From positions 124,001 to 188,000 of the forward strand of contig JAVJSU010000042.1 in assembly GCA_040219275.1 (NCBI GenBank): 64,000 nt of DNA, in the 5' to 3' direction. The notes beneath the pieces were generated by a model. That model did no database searches and had not been told where the DNA came from. It saw only the letters and a list, made by a program, of their open reading frames with translations. The DNA comes from JAVJSU01 sp040219275 (lineage in GTDB: Bacteria; Chloroflexota; Anaerolineae; Aggregatilineales; Phototrophicaceae). The position numbers were made by a program, and so were the translations under genes. Of the stretch, positions 17,508 through 26,100 are shown one piece after another. Each line of letters starts with the position of its first letter. The first letter of the stretch is position 1.

Positions 17508-18410
17508 TTATTCTGGCGATATGATAACCGAGGTCACTTGCCAGCCATTCTGCACGGATGCGACGAGTGTCCAGAGGGTTTCGCCTTCTTCTACCCGCTC
17601 TCCGTCAACTTCCACATGATAATGCGCGAAGGCGGACGCAATATACTGATCGTAAGTTTCCACCCATGCCCAGCGCACCTGCAACGTCACATCTTGCCCG
17701 GCTTGCCTGAAGCGTTGTAATCCAGCCACCCCGCGTGATTGCGCAAATGAAAAGTCAGGGTTATCGATCTGACGCATATCTAAAACCAGACCCGCGTCTT
17801 CAGCAAACAATGTGCTGAGTGTGGCTATATCATCTGCGTTGAAGCTATCTTCGACCAACTCCACCACATCGCCGGGGGAGGGATCAAACAACATGGTCTC
17901 GCCAATACTCAGGCTTTGTCCATTTTCCGTGTTCACAACATTCATCAGGGCTAATCGCCAGCCCGCTTCTGTCTGCACATAGATGAAAACATCCGTGCCG
18001 AATGCGGTGGATACCCCGTTAAATTGCTCATCAAACCCGGCGATAGATACCGCACCTCTGTCGATAAAGTCTATTCGGGGTGTGCTAAGGTGGATTTCGT
18101 AGTCCGTATCGCTCCATGTGGAAAATACGTTAATCCAATTGGTAGACGACTCACAATTCGCCTGCGGTCCATTCGATGTTTTTGTGGTGACACACAGGGG
18201 AATATCATCGGTAATAAACAGATCATACAAACCACCAATGTCACGCTCCTGTATCACACGCGCATAGGTTTCGCTGTATAAATTGGAAATTGCCGTGATG
18301 ACATGCGCTTCTTCTGAAGGCAGGTCAGGATCGGGGTTTTCGGTCTGCGCTTGCACGCCACCGATCAATATCCCAACGCAACACAAAAGCACGGCGATGA
18401 TTACTCGCAT
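17508..18410 (-). CDS. Secreted protein with two NTF2-like (SnoaL/DUF4440-type) units
   Basis: A 300-residue protein with a signal peptide (about 1-21). The rest divides into two units of about 130 residues, each starting with a long helix (SNLYSETYARVIQ near 40-55; VVELVEDSFNADD near 180-195) and ending in a curved beta sheet (GWRLALMNVV; GWQVTSVIIS), as expected for NTF2-like folds. Such modules often bind small molecules or act as accessory subunits; no active-site residues can be assigned. It lies just downstream of the tRNA pair on the same strand, beyond their terminator. Confidence 0.65.
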   Translation of the reverse strand: MRVIIAVLLCCVGILIGGVQAQTENPDPDLPSEEAHVITAISNLYSETYARVIQERDIGGLYDLFITDDIPLCVTTKTSNGPQANCESSTNWINVFSTWSDTDYEIHLSTPRIDFIDRGAVSIAGFDEQFNGVSTAFGTDVFIYVQTEAGWRLALMNVVNTENGQSLSIGETMLFDPSPGDVVELVEDSFNADDIATLSTLFAEDAGLVLDMRQIDNPDFSFAQSRGVAGLQRFRQAGQDVTLQVRWAWVETYDQYIASAFAHYHVEVDGERVEEGETLWTLVASVQNGWQVTSVIISPE

Positions 18411-18483
18411 TTACAATACTCCTCAACCCAATGATTTCTCTGCACATTCTCGATTTGCAATCACCGTGTTGTGGGATTATAAC

Positions 18484-18510
18484 AAAAAACACACCCTAGT
18501 GGATGTGTGT
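18484..18510 (-). terminator. Terminator after the tRNA-Gly gene
   Basis: On the reverse strand a bulged GTGTGT/ACACAC stem with a four-base loop is followed by six T residues (18489-18484). It lies right after the 3' end of tRNA-Gly, so it probably ends the transcript that carries both tRNAs. Confidence 0.65.
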
Positions 18511-18515
18511 ATTTG

Positions 18516-18586
18516 AGCGGGCAACGAGATTCGAACTCGTAATAAAACCTTGGAAGGGTTGTGTGTTACCATTACACTATGCCCGC
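18516..18586 (-). tRNA. tRNA-Gly (anticodon TCC)
   Basis: A 71-base tRNA with a complete acceptor stem (GCGGGCA with TGCCCGC), an anticodon loop CT-TCC-AA, and a T arm containing GTTCGAATC. The CCA end is not encoded. It lies 71 bases after tRNA-Pro on the same strand and before a terminator. Confidence 0.95.
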
Positions 18587-18657
18587 ATCTATAGTTTATT
18601 ATATGAAAAAGTGTGCGGAAAGCCAGTCTTTTTCATCAACTTCTTCATAAAAACGTG

Positions 18658-18731
18658 TCGGGGTGTCCGGATTCGAACCGGAGATCTCTACTTCCCAAAA
18701 GTAGCGCGATGCCGGGCTTCGCTACACCCCG
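18658..18731 (-). tRNA. tRNA-Pro (anticodon TGG)
   Basis: A 74-base tRNA with acceptor stem CGGGGTG/CACCCCG, anticodon loop TT-TGG-GA, and T arm GGTTCGAATCC. CCA is not encoded. Its 5' end is only 16 bases from the stop of the HTH/LAGLIDADG-like gene on the same strand. Confidence 0.95.
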
Positions 18732-18747
18732 AAGCTTAAAAAACATT

Positions 18748-19386
18748 CTACCACTGCATTTTCACAAAGTCCATCCATGCTTGCAATTTTGCTCTAAAAT
18801 AGGTGTCTGATGTTTCCATCGTCAAAAGTCCATGCACTGAGCGCCATTTTCGACGAGCCAGATTACCACTATTCGACTTGCGCTGAAACTTGATCTGTTC
18901 GGGATCAATCTTAAGAATATCTGCCCAATACTGTTTAACTTCTTCAGGGTTCTGATCTTTATGATATTGAAAACGATAACTGATTTTGTTATCAGAGAAT
19001 TTCTCCATCCAATGATGTGCAAGCCGAATCAATCCGGCATCTGAATTCACAAAAGAGACTTTATTGCGATCCCTTTTCGCACCTTCACACATATATGCCA
19101 CCACGAAATCTCGGAAAAGTGGGTCGGTCAATAATTCGGGCGCTTCTGCCATGCCTGCATCATAAGCCACCTGTCGCTTTTTGGCATGACGTTCGCGGTG
19201 GTCATCTGCACGGCGTTGTTGGGCGGCGGTCTGCTTTTGGGTGGTGGGGATGGGGATGTCTTTAATCCAATAATAGATGGTGGTACGCGGCACACTGAGG
19301 CACTCGGTAATTTGATCAAGCGTCATCTTGCGCTCAACGCGGAGTTCAATCGCCTTGTCTTTGATGTGCTGATAGCGGTTTGCCAT
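18748..19386 (-). CDS. HTH protein with LAGLIDADG-like endonuclease domain
   Basis: A 212-residue protein. Residues 21-42 form a helix-turn-helix (MTLDQITECLSVPRTTIYYW). After a basic linker (about 48-75), residues about 90-205 match the stand-alone LAGLIDADG-like pattern: VAYMCEGAK at 96-104, VNSD at 113-116, then LIRLAHHWMEKF. The acidic residue in CEG would be the metal-binding catalytic position. Proteins with this layout are known in bacteria and may be homing endonucleases or regulators derived from them. The gene is immediately upstream of tRNA-Pro on the same strand, so tRNA transcription may read through it. No intron or intein is visible beside it. Confidence 0.75.
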   Translation of the reverse strand: MANRYQHIKDKAIELRVERKMTLDQITECLSVPRTTIYYWIKDIPIPTTQKQTAAQQRRADDHRERHAKKRQVAYDAGMAEAPELLTDPLFRDFVVAYMCEGAKRDRNKVSFVNSDAGLIRLAHHWMEKFSDNKISYRFQYHKDQNPEEVKQYWADILKIDPEQIKFQRKSNSGNLARRKWRSVHGLLTMETSDTYFRAKLQAWMDFVKMQW

Positions 19387-19635
19387 ACGTCAATTCGCCT
19401 GCTGTGAATGTTACTGAAACTGATGACTCAATTTTAGCACAGTCTTAATAGCTAGTCAGTATTTCAGGTTGTCAGTATTTCAGCCAAAAAATAGCTTCCA
19501 TCGTTGAAATAGTAATCAGCATGTAGCACAGCCAGTGTCAGTTTACGACCAGACGTTCAGGATGATTTAGGGGCATAAGGCGAATCAAAACAATACACAC
19601 AAGCACGTTTTCAAATTATGATTGCCTTGTTCCGG

Positions 19636-20016
19636 CTAAACTTTCTGTCCCATGACCTCGCTGATGATGGTGACGAGTTCATTGGGCATGACCGGTTTAA
19701 TGACGTAACGGTCTACATGATATTGCGTTGCCAGCGAGCGCGTTCCGGCATTGTCGTAGGTCGTCATGACGATCACATGAAAGGCAAATTCTCCATGACG
19801 CTGACGGGCGTAATCCAGCACTTCCCAGCCTTCCATATCCGGTAGACGCAGATCCAGCAAGATCAGGTCGGGCTTCGTGGCATTGATGAGCGCCAGTGCG
19901 TCATGCCCGTTGGTGGCGAAATCCACATTATGAATCCCGGCTAAACGCAATCCACGGCTTGCCAGCGCCGCAAGGGTGGCGGAGTCTTCTATGATGATAA
20001 CACGGGGTGAGGACAT
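19636..20016 (-). CDS. Single-domain response regulator (CheY-like receiver)
   Basis: A 126-residue receiver domain with no output domain. Acidic pair Glu10/Asp11, phosphoacceptor Asp55 in LLDLRLPDMEGW, Thr85/86 and Lys107 are all present, so it should be phosphorylated by a histidine kinase. No kinase is encoded nearby. It is divergent from two small STAS-like protein genes; receiver and STAS-like proteins often meet in stress-signalling chains, but the link here is only positional. Confidence 0.93.
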   Translation of the reverse strand: MSSPRVIIIEDSATLAALASRGLRLAGIHNVDFATNGHDALALINATKPDLILLDLRLPDMEGWEVLDYARQRHGEFAFHVIVMTTYDNAGTRSLATQYHVDRYVIKPVMPNELVTIISEVMGQKV

Positions 20017-20343
20017 AATTAAGAATCGCCTAAATAACTAATAGAAACGAATGATAAATTAATCCTACCGCTATAATCACCGATGTATTCTTAATTGTTA
20101 CAAGATTGATAGACCGAAAAGTGAAATTTACATTTATAGGTTTCGGTTCGTAAAAAAGTTATGAATTTTATATTAATTGTCTAAGGTTTCTTGAAAACGA
20201 TGATAGGATGTAGAAAAGTTGTTTTTAAATGATTTTCTTAATTGTTTGTTGCAAGAACTAAATCATTATCAACAACATTTCATGAACTTTTCGGATTCTA
20301 TAGCAAGAAACTTGATACACTATTTATCAGTGAGGCAAACACC
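20017..20343. other. AT-rich divergent intergenic region
   Basis: About 330 bases, clearly more AT-rich than the flanking genes, between the receiver gene and the first STAS-like gene. It must hold the promoters of both, but no -35/-10 pair stood out clearly. The forward frame stays open back to 20242, but the ATG at 20344 with GAGG in front is the better start. Confidence 0.45.
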
Positions 20344-20790
20344 ATGACTATCAACATTCGCTGGCAAAACGAAAAAAAGACCGTACTTTTACAAAGCTAT
20401 GAAGACTTGTGGACATTGGCAGAATACCAATATGCGACTGAAACTGTATATGGCATGTTGGAAGAAGTCAGCCATCCGGTAGACATTATTATTGATCTGA
20501 CGCAAAGCACAACACTAACCGCGGATTTACTCACTTATGCGGAACGGGGCGCAAAGTTAAAGAATGCGAACGTGCACAACAACCAGCGACGGGTGATGAT
20601 TGTCGGCGCGAGTTTACTACTCCAGACCATCATGAAGTTCAATACTACGATGATGTGGCTGGCAGAGGGTGTGGATTATGCAGACACAGTGGACGAAGCA
20701 ATGGCAATTTTTACTGACTATAAAACGCAATCGGTTTATCGGTTCAATCATGGTCATACCCGCCCACTACAATCAATTCATGCTGGCTAA
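20344..20790 (+). CDS. Small STAS/SpoIIAA-like protein
   Basis: A 148-residue cytoplasmic protein opening with TINIRWQNEKKTVLLQSY, then a helix and DIIIDLTQSTTL, the alternating strand-helix order of SpoIIAA-like (STAS) folds. Several proteins of this general layout occur in the window (20834, 55421, 58786, 59337). No phosphorylatable serine of the classical anti-anti-sigma site can be assigned. It is followed after 43 bases by a related gene on the same strand; both are divergent from a receiver-only regulator. Function unknown. Confidence 0.7.
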   Translation: MTINIRWQNEKKTVLLQSYEDLWTLAEYQYATETVYGMLEEVSHPVDIIIDLTQSTTLTADLLTYAERGAKLKNANVHNNQRRVMIVGASLLLQTIMKFNTTMMWLAEGVDYADTVDEAMAIFTDYKTQSVYRFNHGHTRPLQSIHAG

Positions 20791-20833
20791 ACGCACAAAT
20801 AACACTAGCTGAACCTTAACGGAGAATGGCATT

Positions 20834-21223
20834 ATGACGGCGACAGTACATTGGACAGACAATCATCAAGACTCTTTAACCTATACCTTCTGGGGCGATT
20901 GTTTCGTGCAAGATTATCGCGCCGTAATGTATGATAGCAACATGATGATTTGCGAGAGTGTGCATCCGGTGCATCACATCATTAATTTGCGCCTGAGCAC
21001 CAAACTTCCGGTAGGGATGCTTTCTAGCTTGATCTATCATCATGCGAAAAGTGGCACAGCGGGTCTGCTGATTCTGGTAGGTGCGAATCGCTATCTGCGG
21101 GAAATCACCGATATTGTGGATGCCGTCACGCCGGATACCGAACGTAATGTGTATTATGCCAAAACACTCGATGAAGCCTACGGGTTGATCGAACAAACAA
21201 AAGTTACTTTATTGGCGAGCTAA
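20834..21223 (+). CDS. Small STAS/SpoIIAA-like protein
   Basis: A 129-residue protein of the same general layout as the preceding one: an initial beta segment with VHWTDNHQDSLTYTFWGD, then VHHIINLRLSTKLP and a third strand GLLILVGANRYL. Similarity to the neighbour is structural rather than close. ACGGAGAA lies before the ATG. It is followed by a clear terminator, so the two STAS-like genes form a short transcript. Confidence 0.7.
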   Translation: MTATVHWTDNHQDSLTYTFWGDCFVQDYRAVMYDSNMMICESVHPVHHIINLRLSTKLPVGMLSSLIYHHAKSGTAGLLILVGANRYLREITDIVDAVTPDTERNVYYAKTLDEAYGLIEQTKVTLLAS

Positions 21224-21267
21224 ACCGCCCTAAAACATCATCATTCATTAGCAGTTTGTTATTTTTC

Positions 21268-21295
21268 ACCCGATTCTTGATAGAGTCGGGTTTTT
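21268..21295 (+). terminator. Rho-independent terminator after the STAS-like pair
   Basis: ACCCGATTC (21268-21276) pairs with GAGTCGGGT (21283-21291) and is followed by TTTT. Confidence 0.85.
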
Positions 21296-21463
21296 CATTT
21301 GCGTCAATCGTTCCCCTTTTGCCGGTGCATCTGTCATAATTCCCCGTTTCTGTGCATATCCTGCGTTATAATTAAAGTAAGAGAAAATATGACTTACATC
21401 GAACCAAAAAAAATTGGTGCTCAACCAATCTTAATCTATAACACAGACCTGTGAGAAAATATC

Positions 21464-23092
21464 ATGAAACACAATCGAATCTGGTGGCAAACGGGGGTTA
21501 TATATCAGATTTACCCGCGTAGCTTCTTGGATACCAATGGCGACGGCACGGGTGACCTGCGCGGAATCACCGAAAAGTTGGATTATCTGGCGTGGTTAGG
21601 GGTTGATGTGCTCTGGATTTCCCCTATTTTCTTATCGCCGATGGTCGATTTTGGCTACGATGTCGCCGATTACACCAAAATTGACCCACTCTTCGGTACG
21701 CTAGCTGATTTTGACGCATTGCTGAACGCCGCACACGAGAAAGACATCAAGATTTTGCTGGATTTCGTCCCGAACCATACGTCAGATCAACATGAATGGT
21801 TCCTTGAAGCACGCGCCTCGCGGGATAACCCGAAGCGTGACTGGTACATCTGGCGGGATGCAAAAGCGGACGGCTCACCGCCCAATAACTGGATGTCCTA
21901 TTTTGGCGGTCGTGCTTGGACATTCGACGAGCACACCGGACAATATTACCTGCACAACTTCGCGCCGGAACAGCCGGAACTGAATTGGCGCAATCCCGAT
22001 GTTGAGGCGGCAATCCACGATCAATTGCGCTTCTGGCTGGAACGCGGTGTGGATGGCTTCCGTGTGGATGTGATTGACCGCATCATCAAAGACGAGCAAT
22101 TCCGTGATAATCCACAGAACCCGAATTGGAAAACGGGTGATGAACCCTCATGGCGCTATCGGCGGGTGTATAGCGAACAACGCCCTGAAGTCATGCCTTT
22201 TTTCCGGCGTTTACGTAAATTTATGGATTCATATGAAGATCGCGTCATCATCGGTGAGACGGCGTATGATGCCCCGCTAGAGAAGCTCGTCACTTATTAT
22301 GGCGATGCCGTAGGTGAAACCGGACGCGGTGATGGCATCCACATGGTCTACAACTTTAACTTGATTGAGACCGTGTGGCAGGCGGAGCAGATCAAAGCAC
22401 ATGTTGATTTTTATGAGGGCTTATTGCCGGATTATGGTGCACCGAATTATGTGCTCGGCAATCATGACCAACCAAGACTCGCAAGCCGAATTGGAGCGAT
22501 GCAGGCACGGGTCGGCGCGATGATGCTCCTGACGTTACGCGGTGCTCCGACGATTTACTATGGCGATGAAATTGGCATGACGAACGTCGAGATTCCGCCG
22601 GAACGCGTGCAAGACCCACAGGCGAAAGGTACCAACGGCTTTAATCGTGATGAATGTCGCACGCCGATGCAGTGGGATGATCTGCCCAATGCCGGATTCA
22701 CTGACGAAGGGGTGCAACCGTGGCTCCCCGTGGCGGAAGATGCCGGCGCGGTCAATGTGATGACCGAGCAAGAATACAGCCAATCGATGCTGAACTTGTA
22801 TCAACGTTTACTGACTCTCCGGCGAGAAACTCCAGCGATCCGTGAGGGGAGTTATGTGCCGTTATCCACCGAATTGGGCGTGTTCGCCTATCTACGGCAG
22901 GGTGGAGACGAGACCTATCTGATCGCGCTCAATTTTACCGGCGCGGTGCGAACCCTGCACTTTGATGATTTTGACTCCGGCTACATTTTGTTCTCCACGC
23001 TGATGGATGGCTACCGCAAGCCCGATTTTTCTGCGCGACTGTCGGTGCTTGATCTGCGCCCGGATGAAGGCATCATTGTGCGGTTGGCGTAA
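21464..23092 (+). CDS. GH13 alpha-glucosidase / oligo-1,6-glucosidase-like enzyme
   Basis: A 542-residue cytoplasmic glycoside hydrolase of family 13. The TIM barrel carries the four conserved regions: DFVPNH at 100-105, GFRVDVID at 198-205 with nucleophile Asp202, IIGET at 262-266 with acid/base Glu265, and GNHD at 332-335 with Asp335. The opening WWQTGVIYQIYPRSF is typical of alpha-glucosidases and trehalose-type enzymes. It lacks a signal peptide, so it acts on imported alpha-glucosides. It stands alone; no sugar transporter is adjacent. Exact linkage preference is not readable. Confidence 0.95.
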   Translation: MKHNRIWWQTGVIYQIYPRSFLDTNGDGTGDLRGITEKLDYLAWLGVDVLWISPIFLSPMVDFGYDVADYTKIDPLFGTLADFDALLNAAHEKDIKILLDFVPNHTSDQHEWFLEARASRDNPKRDWYIWRDAKADGSPPNNWMSYFGGRAWTFDEHTGQYYLHNFAPEQPELNWRNPDVEAAIHDQLRFWLERGVDGFRVDVIDRIIKDEQFRDNPQNPNWKTGDEPSWRYRRVYSEQRPEVMPFFRRLRKFMDSYEDRVIIGETAYDAPLEKLVTYYGDAVGETGRGDGIHMVYNFNLIETVWQAEQIKAHVDFYEGLLPDYGAPNYVLGNHDQPRLASRIGAMQARVGAMMLLTLRGAPTIYYGDEIGMTNVEIPPERVQDPQAKGTNGFNRDECRTPMQWDDLPNAGFTDEGVQPWLPVAEDAGAVNVMTEQEYSQSMLNLYQRLLTLRRETPAIREGSYVPLSTELGVFAYLRQGGDETYLIALNFTGAVRTLHFDDFDSGYILFSTLMDGYRKPDFSARLSVLDLRPDEGIIVRLA

Positions 23093-23145
23093 AATCCCCT
23101 CCCTAAATCCCTCCCCGCTTCGCAAGGAGGGACTTTGTCTCCCTC
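23092..23145. repeat. Dispersed intergenic repeat, family 2, copy 2
   Basis: A copy of the ATCCCCTCCCTAAATC ... CGCTTCGCAAGG ... GACTTTGTCTCCCTC repeat, beginning at the stop codon of the glucosidase gene. Related to 8658-8699 (reverse) and 38814-38888. Confidence 0.6.
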
Positions 23146-23199
23146 ATTTCGATCAGCGGAGAGGGGAAGGGGCTAGGGAAAACAGCACAGAATTACCTA

Positions 23200-26100
23200 T
23201 TATCCACCGGAGCGGATGAACGCTAGCGGGATATTTGCGTCAATGAGATAGTTCAAGATGACCGCGTCCTGTGGTGAAACGGCGAGGGTGACGATGGGTG
23301 TCTGCGCGTTTTCGTTCGGCTCAACCCATCCGTCTTCACCAGTTATTTCAACGGCTTGATACTGAACAACAAGCGCATTCAAGATTGTTCGCTGGATAAC
23401 TAGCTCTGGTGTTTCGCCATTCTCAAGGGTGGCTTGTTGACCTAGATTCCACGCGGCATTGAGTCCGCCCTGTACGACGTTTTCTTGACCGGGAACGATT
23501 GACTGAAATTCTCCATCGACATCGACAAAATACATTGCCGCCAACACATCCACGCGACTACCGACTACTTGTAAAGGGTCGTCCATCAATACCGCAGGCA
23601 TAGGGATGGCGATGGCACGCAATCCGGTGGGGATTATTCCTGCAATTTCCGTGTCATCACTCTCAACCGAAAAACCATACATCCGAATCGGGAAGCCTGA
23701 GTTAACAAATCCTTGCAACAAGTCTGCATCCTCAGTCGGTACGATGATCCCATAGACTTCTTCAGGTTCAACTTCTGTAGCGCCATAACCGACGTAAGCG
23801 TGGTGGCTGACGGTTATGATTGTGCCATTAGGCAGTTCCGATTCAATGATGACATTGCGAAATTCGCCTGTTCCGGGCATATAGACCTGCCTCATCGGAA
23901 TTTCGATAATTTCCGCATTATCAGCAAACTCGAACTCGTATTCAAAATCTTCGTTGAGCGTTGGCACGAGCAATGCCTCACTGATGGGTGCGCCTGCGTC
24001 AAAATCGACCCGTGCGCGATGCCCGATGACGCTCTCAAAATCGGTGTATGCGCCTTCTGGGATCAAGTCTATAGGCACATCTGCCATTTCCAAATCAGCG
24101 CGGACGATGCGTGCACCCCGTTCAATGTCGCGCAAGGCAACCACGATTTGACGGGTTTCTGTGTTGGTCTCGTCTTCTGTATTTGTGAGGAAAGCGGTAA
24201 AGACACTACCCTCTTCTACGCGGCGTTCTATAAGAGTGTATATCGAGGTTGTGACATCTACGCTGATAAAATCTTGCGTTACGAGGACGACTGTCGCCGA
24301 GGTTGTGAGGACATCCGCGCCAATACGAATTGTGATGACATCATTTTCCATGATCCACATGGACGCATCGCTAATTTGGTCAAGCGGAATATTAGCACAA
24401 CACGTTCCATTTGCTGATGCTACCGGTGTAGTAGGAAGAACCATTGAAGTTAGGATAGGTTGCTCTACGAATACATCCGTGCGGGCGCGCATCCCGATAA
24501 CCGATTCGGTGCTGGTAATAGCGTTCTCCGGGATGGCGTTGGGTTGCCAGTTCCGTAATGCAACATCTTCTTCCTGAATGATTTCGCCACGTTGAATATT
24601 CTGGACGGAAACCACAATTTGACGGGTTTCTCCGCTACTCTCTGTTATCGGAATCAGGTAAAGATAGAGGTCTGTCCCCGATGTCACTAGACTCGCAAGA
24701 ACGACTGCCTCTGTGGGTGAAACAGCGACATAAACGATGTCCTCATTTACAGCTAGGATCAGGGCATTTTCAACAACAACATCAGTAGAGTCATTCGGGA
24801 CGATGCCAATCGAGACATAATCACCCTCTTGAACACTATAGCTCATGCTGTCTGTATTGAATGGCATAGCGACGGCGCGTTTTCCGGCAGGAATGTCGAG
24901 GTCGCTCATTGACGGTGTGAAATCTTCGATCACCATTGAGGTGAGAATGGGTTGCTGGGTGAAAATATCTGTACGCGCCCGCATTCCGACAACATCTTCA
25001 ATAGACGTAATGGCGTTTTCAGGAACGGCATTACTCGACCAACCTCGCAAGGCGACATCTTCTTCCGTAATTACCTCACCGCGTCCAATGATCTGTGTCG
25101 CAACGACGATTTGAGTCACGATTTCTGCTAGGTCCTCTGATAAAAGTGCAAATGTCAAAGGAGACCCAGCTTCAATAATACGGGTCAACCGGGTGGCTTC
25201 AAGTGGCGTTACTTCTACATAAAGGTACTCTTGTGTTTTCCGCAACACCGTCGCTGAGGGGCTAACGGTGGTTAGTCCATCATCCGAGATAATGACGACA
25301 ACATCACCTTCTACAATCCACAAGGACGCGCTTCCAATTTGATCTATGGGTATGCTAACGGATTGCATTCCGCTACGAATTGAAATTTGATTGATTGAAA
25401 TTTGGAAATCTGCACCGGAGTCAATCAAATCGAAGTAGGTTGTTGCATCGGTGGGCAAAACCGCGACAACAAGACGGTCAGGGTCACTAAGAACACCGAG
25501 AATGATCGCGTCTTCGAACGTCTCAACAGTAGATCCATCTTGCACAACTTCAAGAGCTACATGGTCTCCCTGTTGGACACCATAGCTTACGCTCAACATG
25601 GTATCAAACGGTATTAGGATCGAATTTCGTCCCTCCGGCACCACTACACCTTGAAGAAGATCATCGGGATCATCTACAAGCGCCCAACTCTCAATCGTCT
25701 GACCGATATAAATGTCCGCACGGGCAATCATCCCCACGACATCGTCCATTGACTCAACCGCATATTCGACCACCTGACTTGTGAGCATGATCCCTTCTGT
25801 AATGTCATTTTCAGTAATCACCTCACCACGTCGGATATTTCGGCGTGCAACCACGATCTGCGTCACGCTTTCGCCTGCCGGAGTTGGCGTAAATGTGGCG
25901 AAAGGTGTCGGTGTTGGTGTCGTTGTCGGCGTGAAGGTCGCCGAGGCGGTTATGGTCCATGTTGTTGTCGGCGTGAAGGTCGCGGAGGCGGTGATTGTCG
26001 CTGTTGGCGACGCTACGAATATCGGGAGCACGGGTAGTCGGTTGAAACTGACTAACTCAGAAGGTACCCAACCCCGTCGACCATCAGCCAGCAAAATTTC

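Noticed and set aside
23713..24417. Forward frame of 234 codons inside the SAF-repeat gene
   Set aside because: Antisense to well-defined repeated SAF units; Cys-rich and without a start signal.
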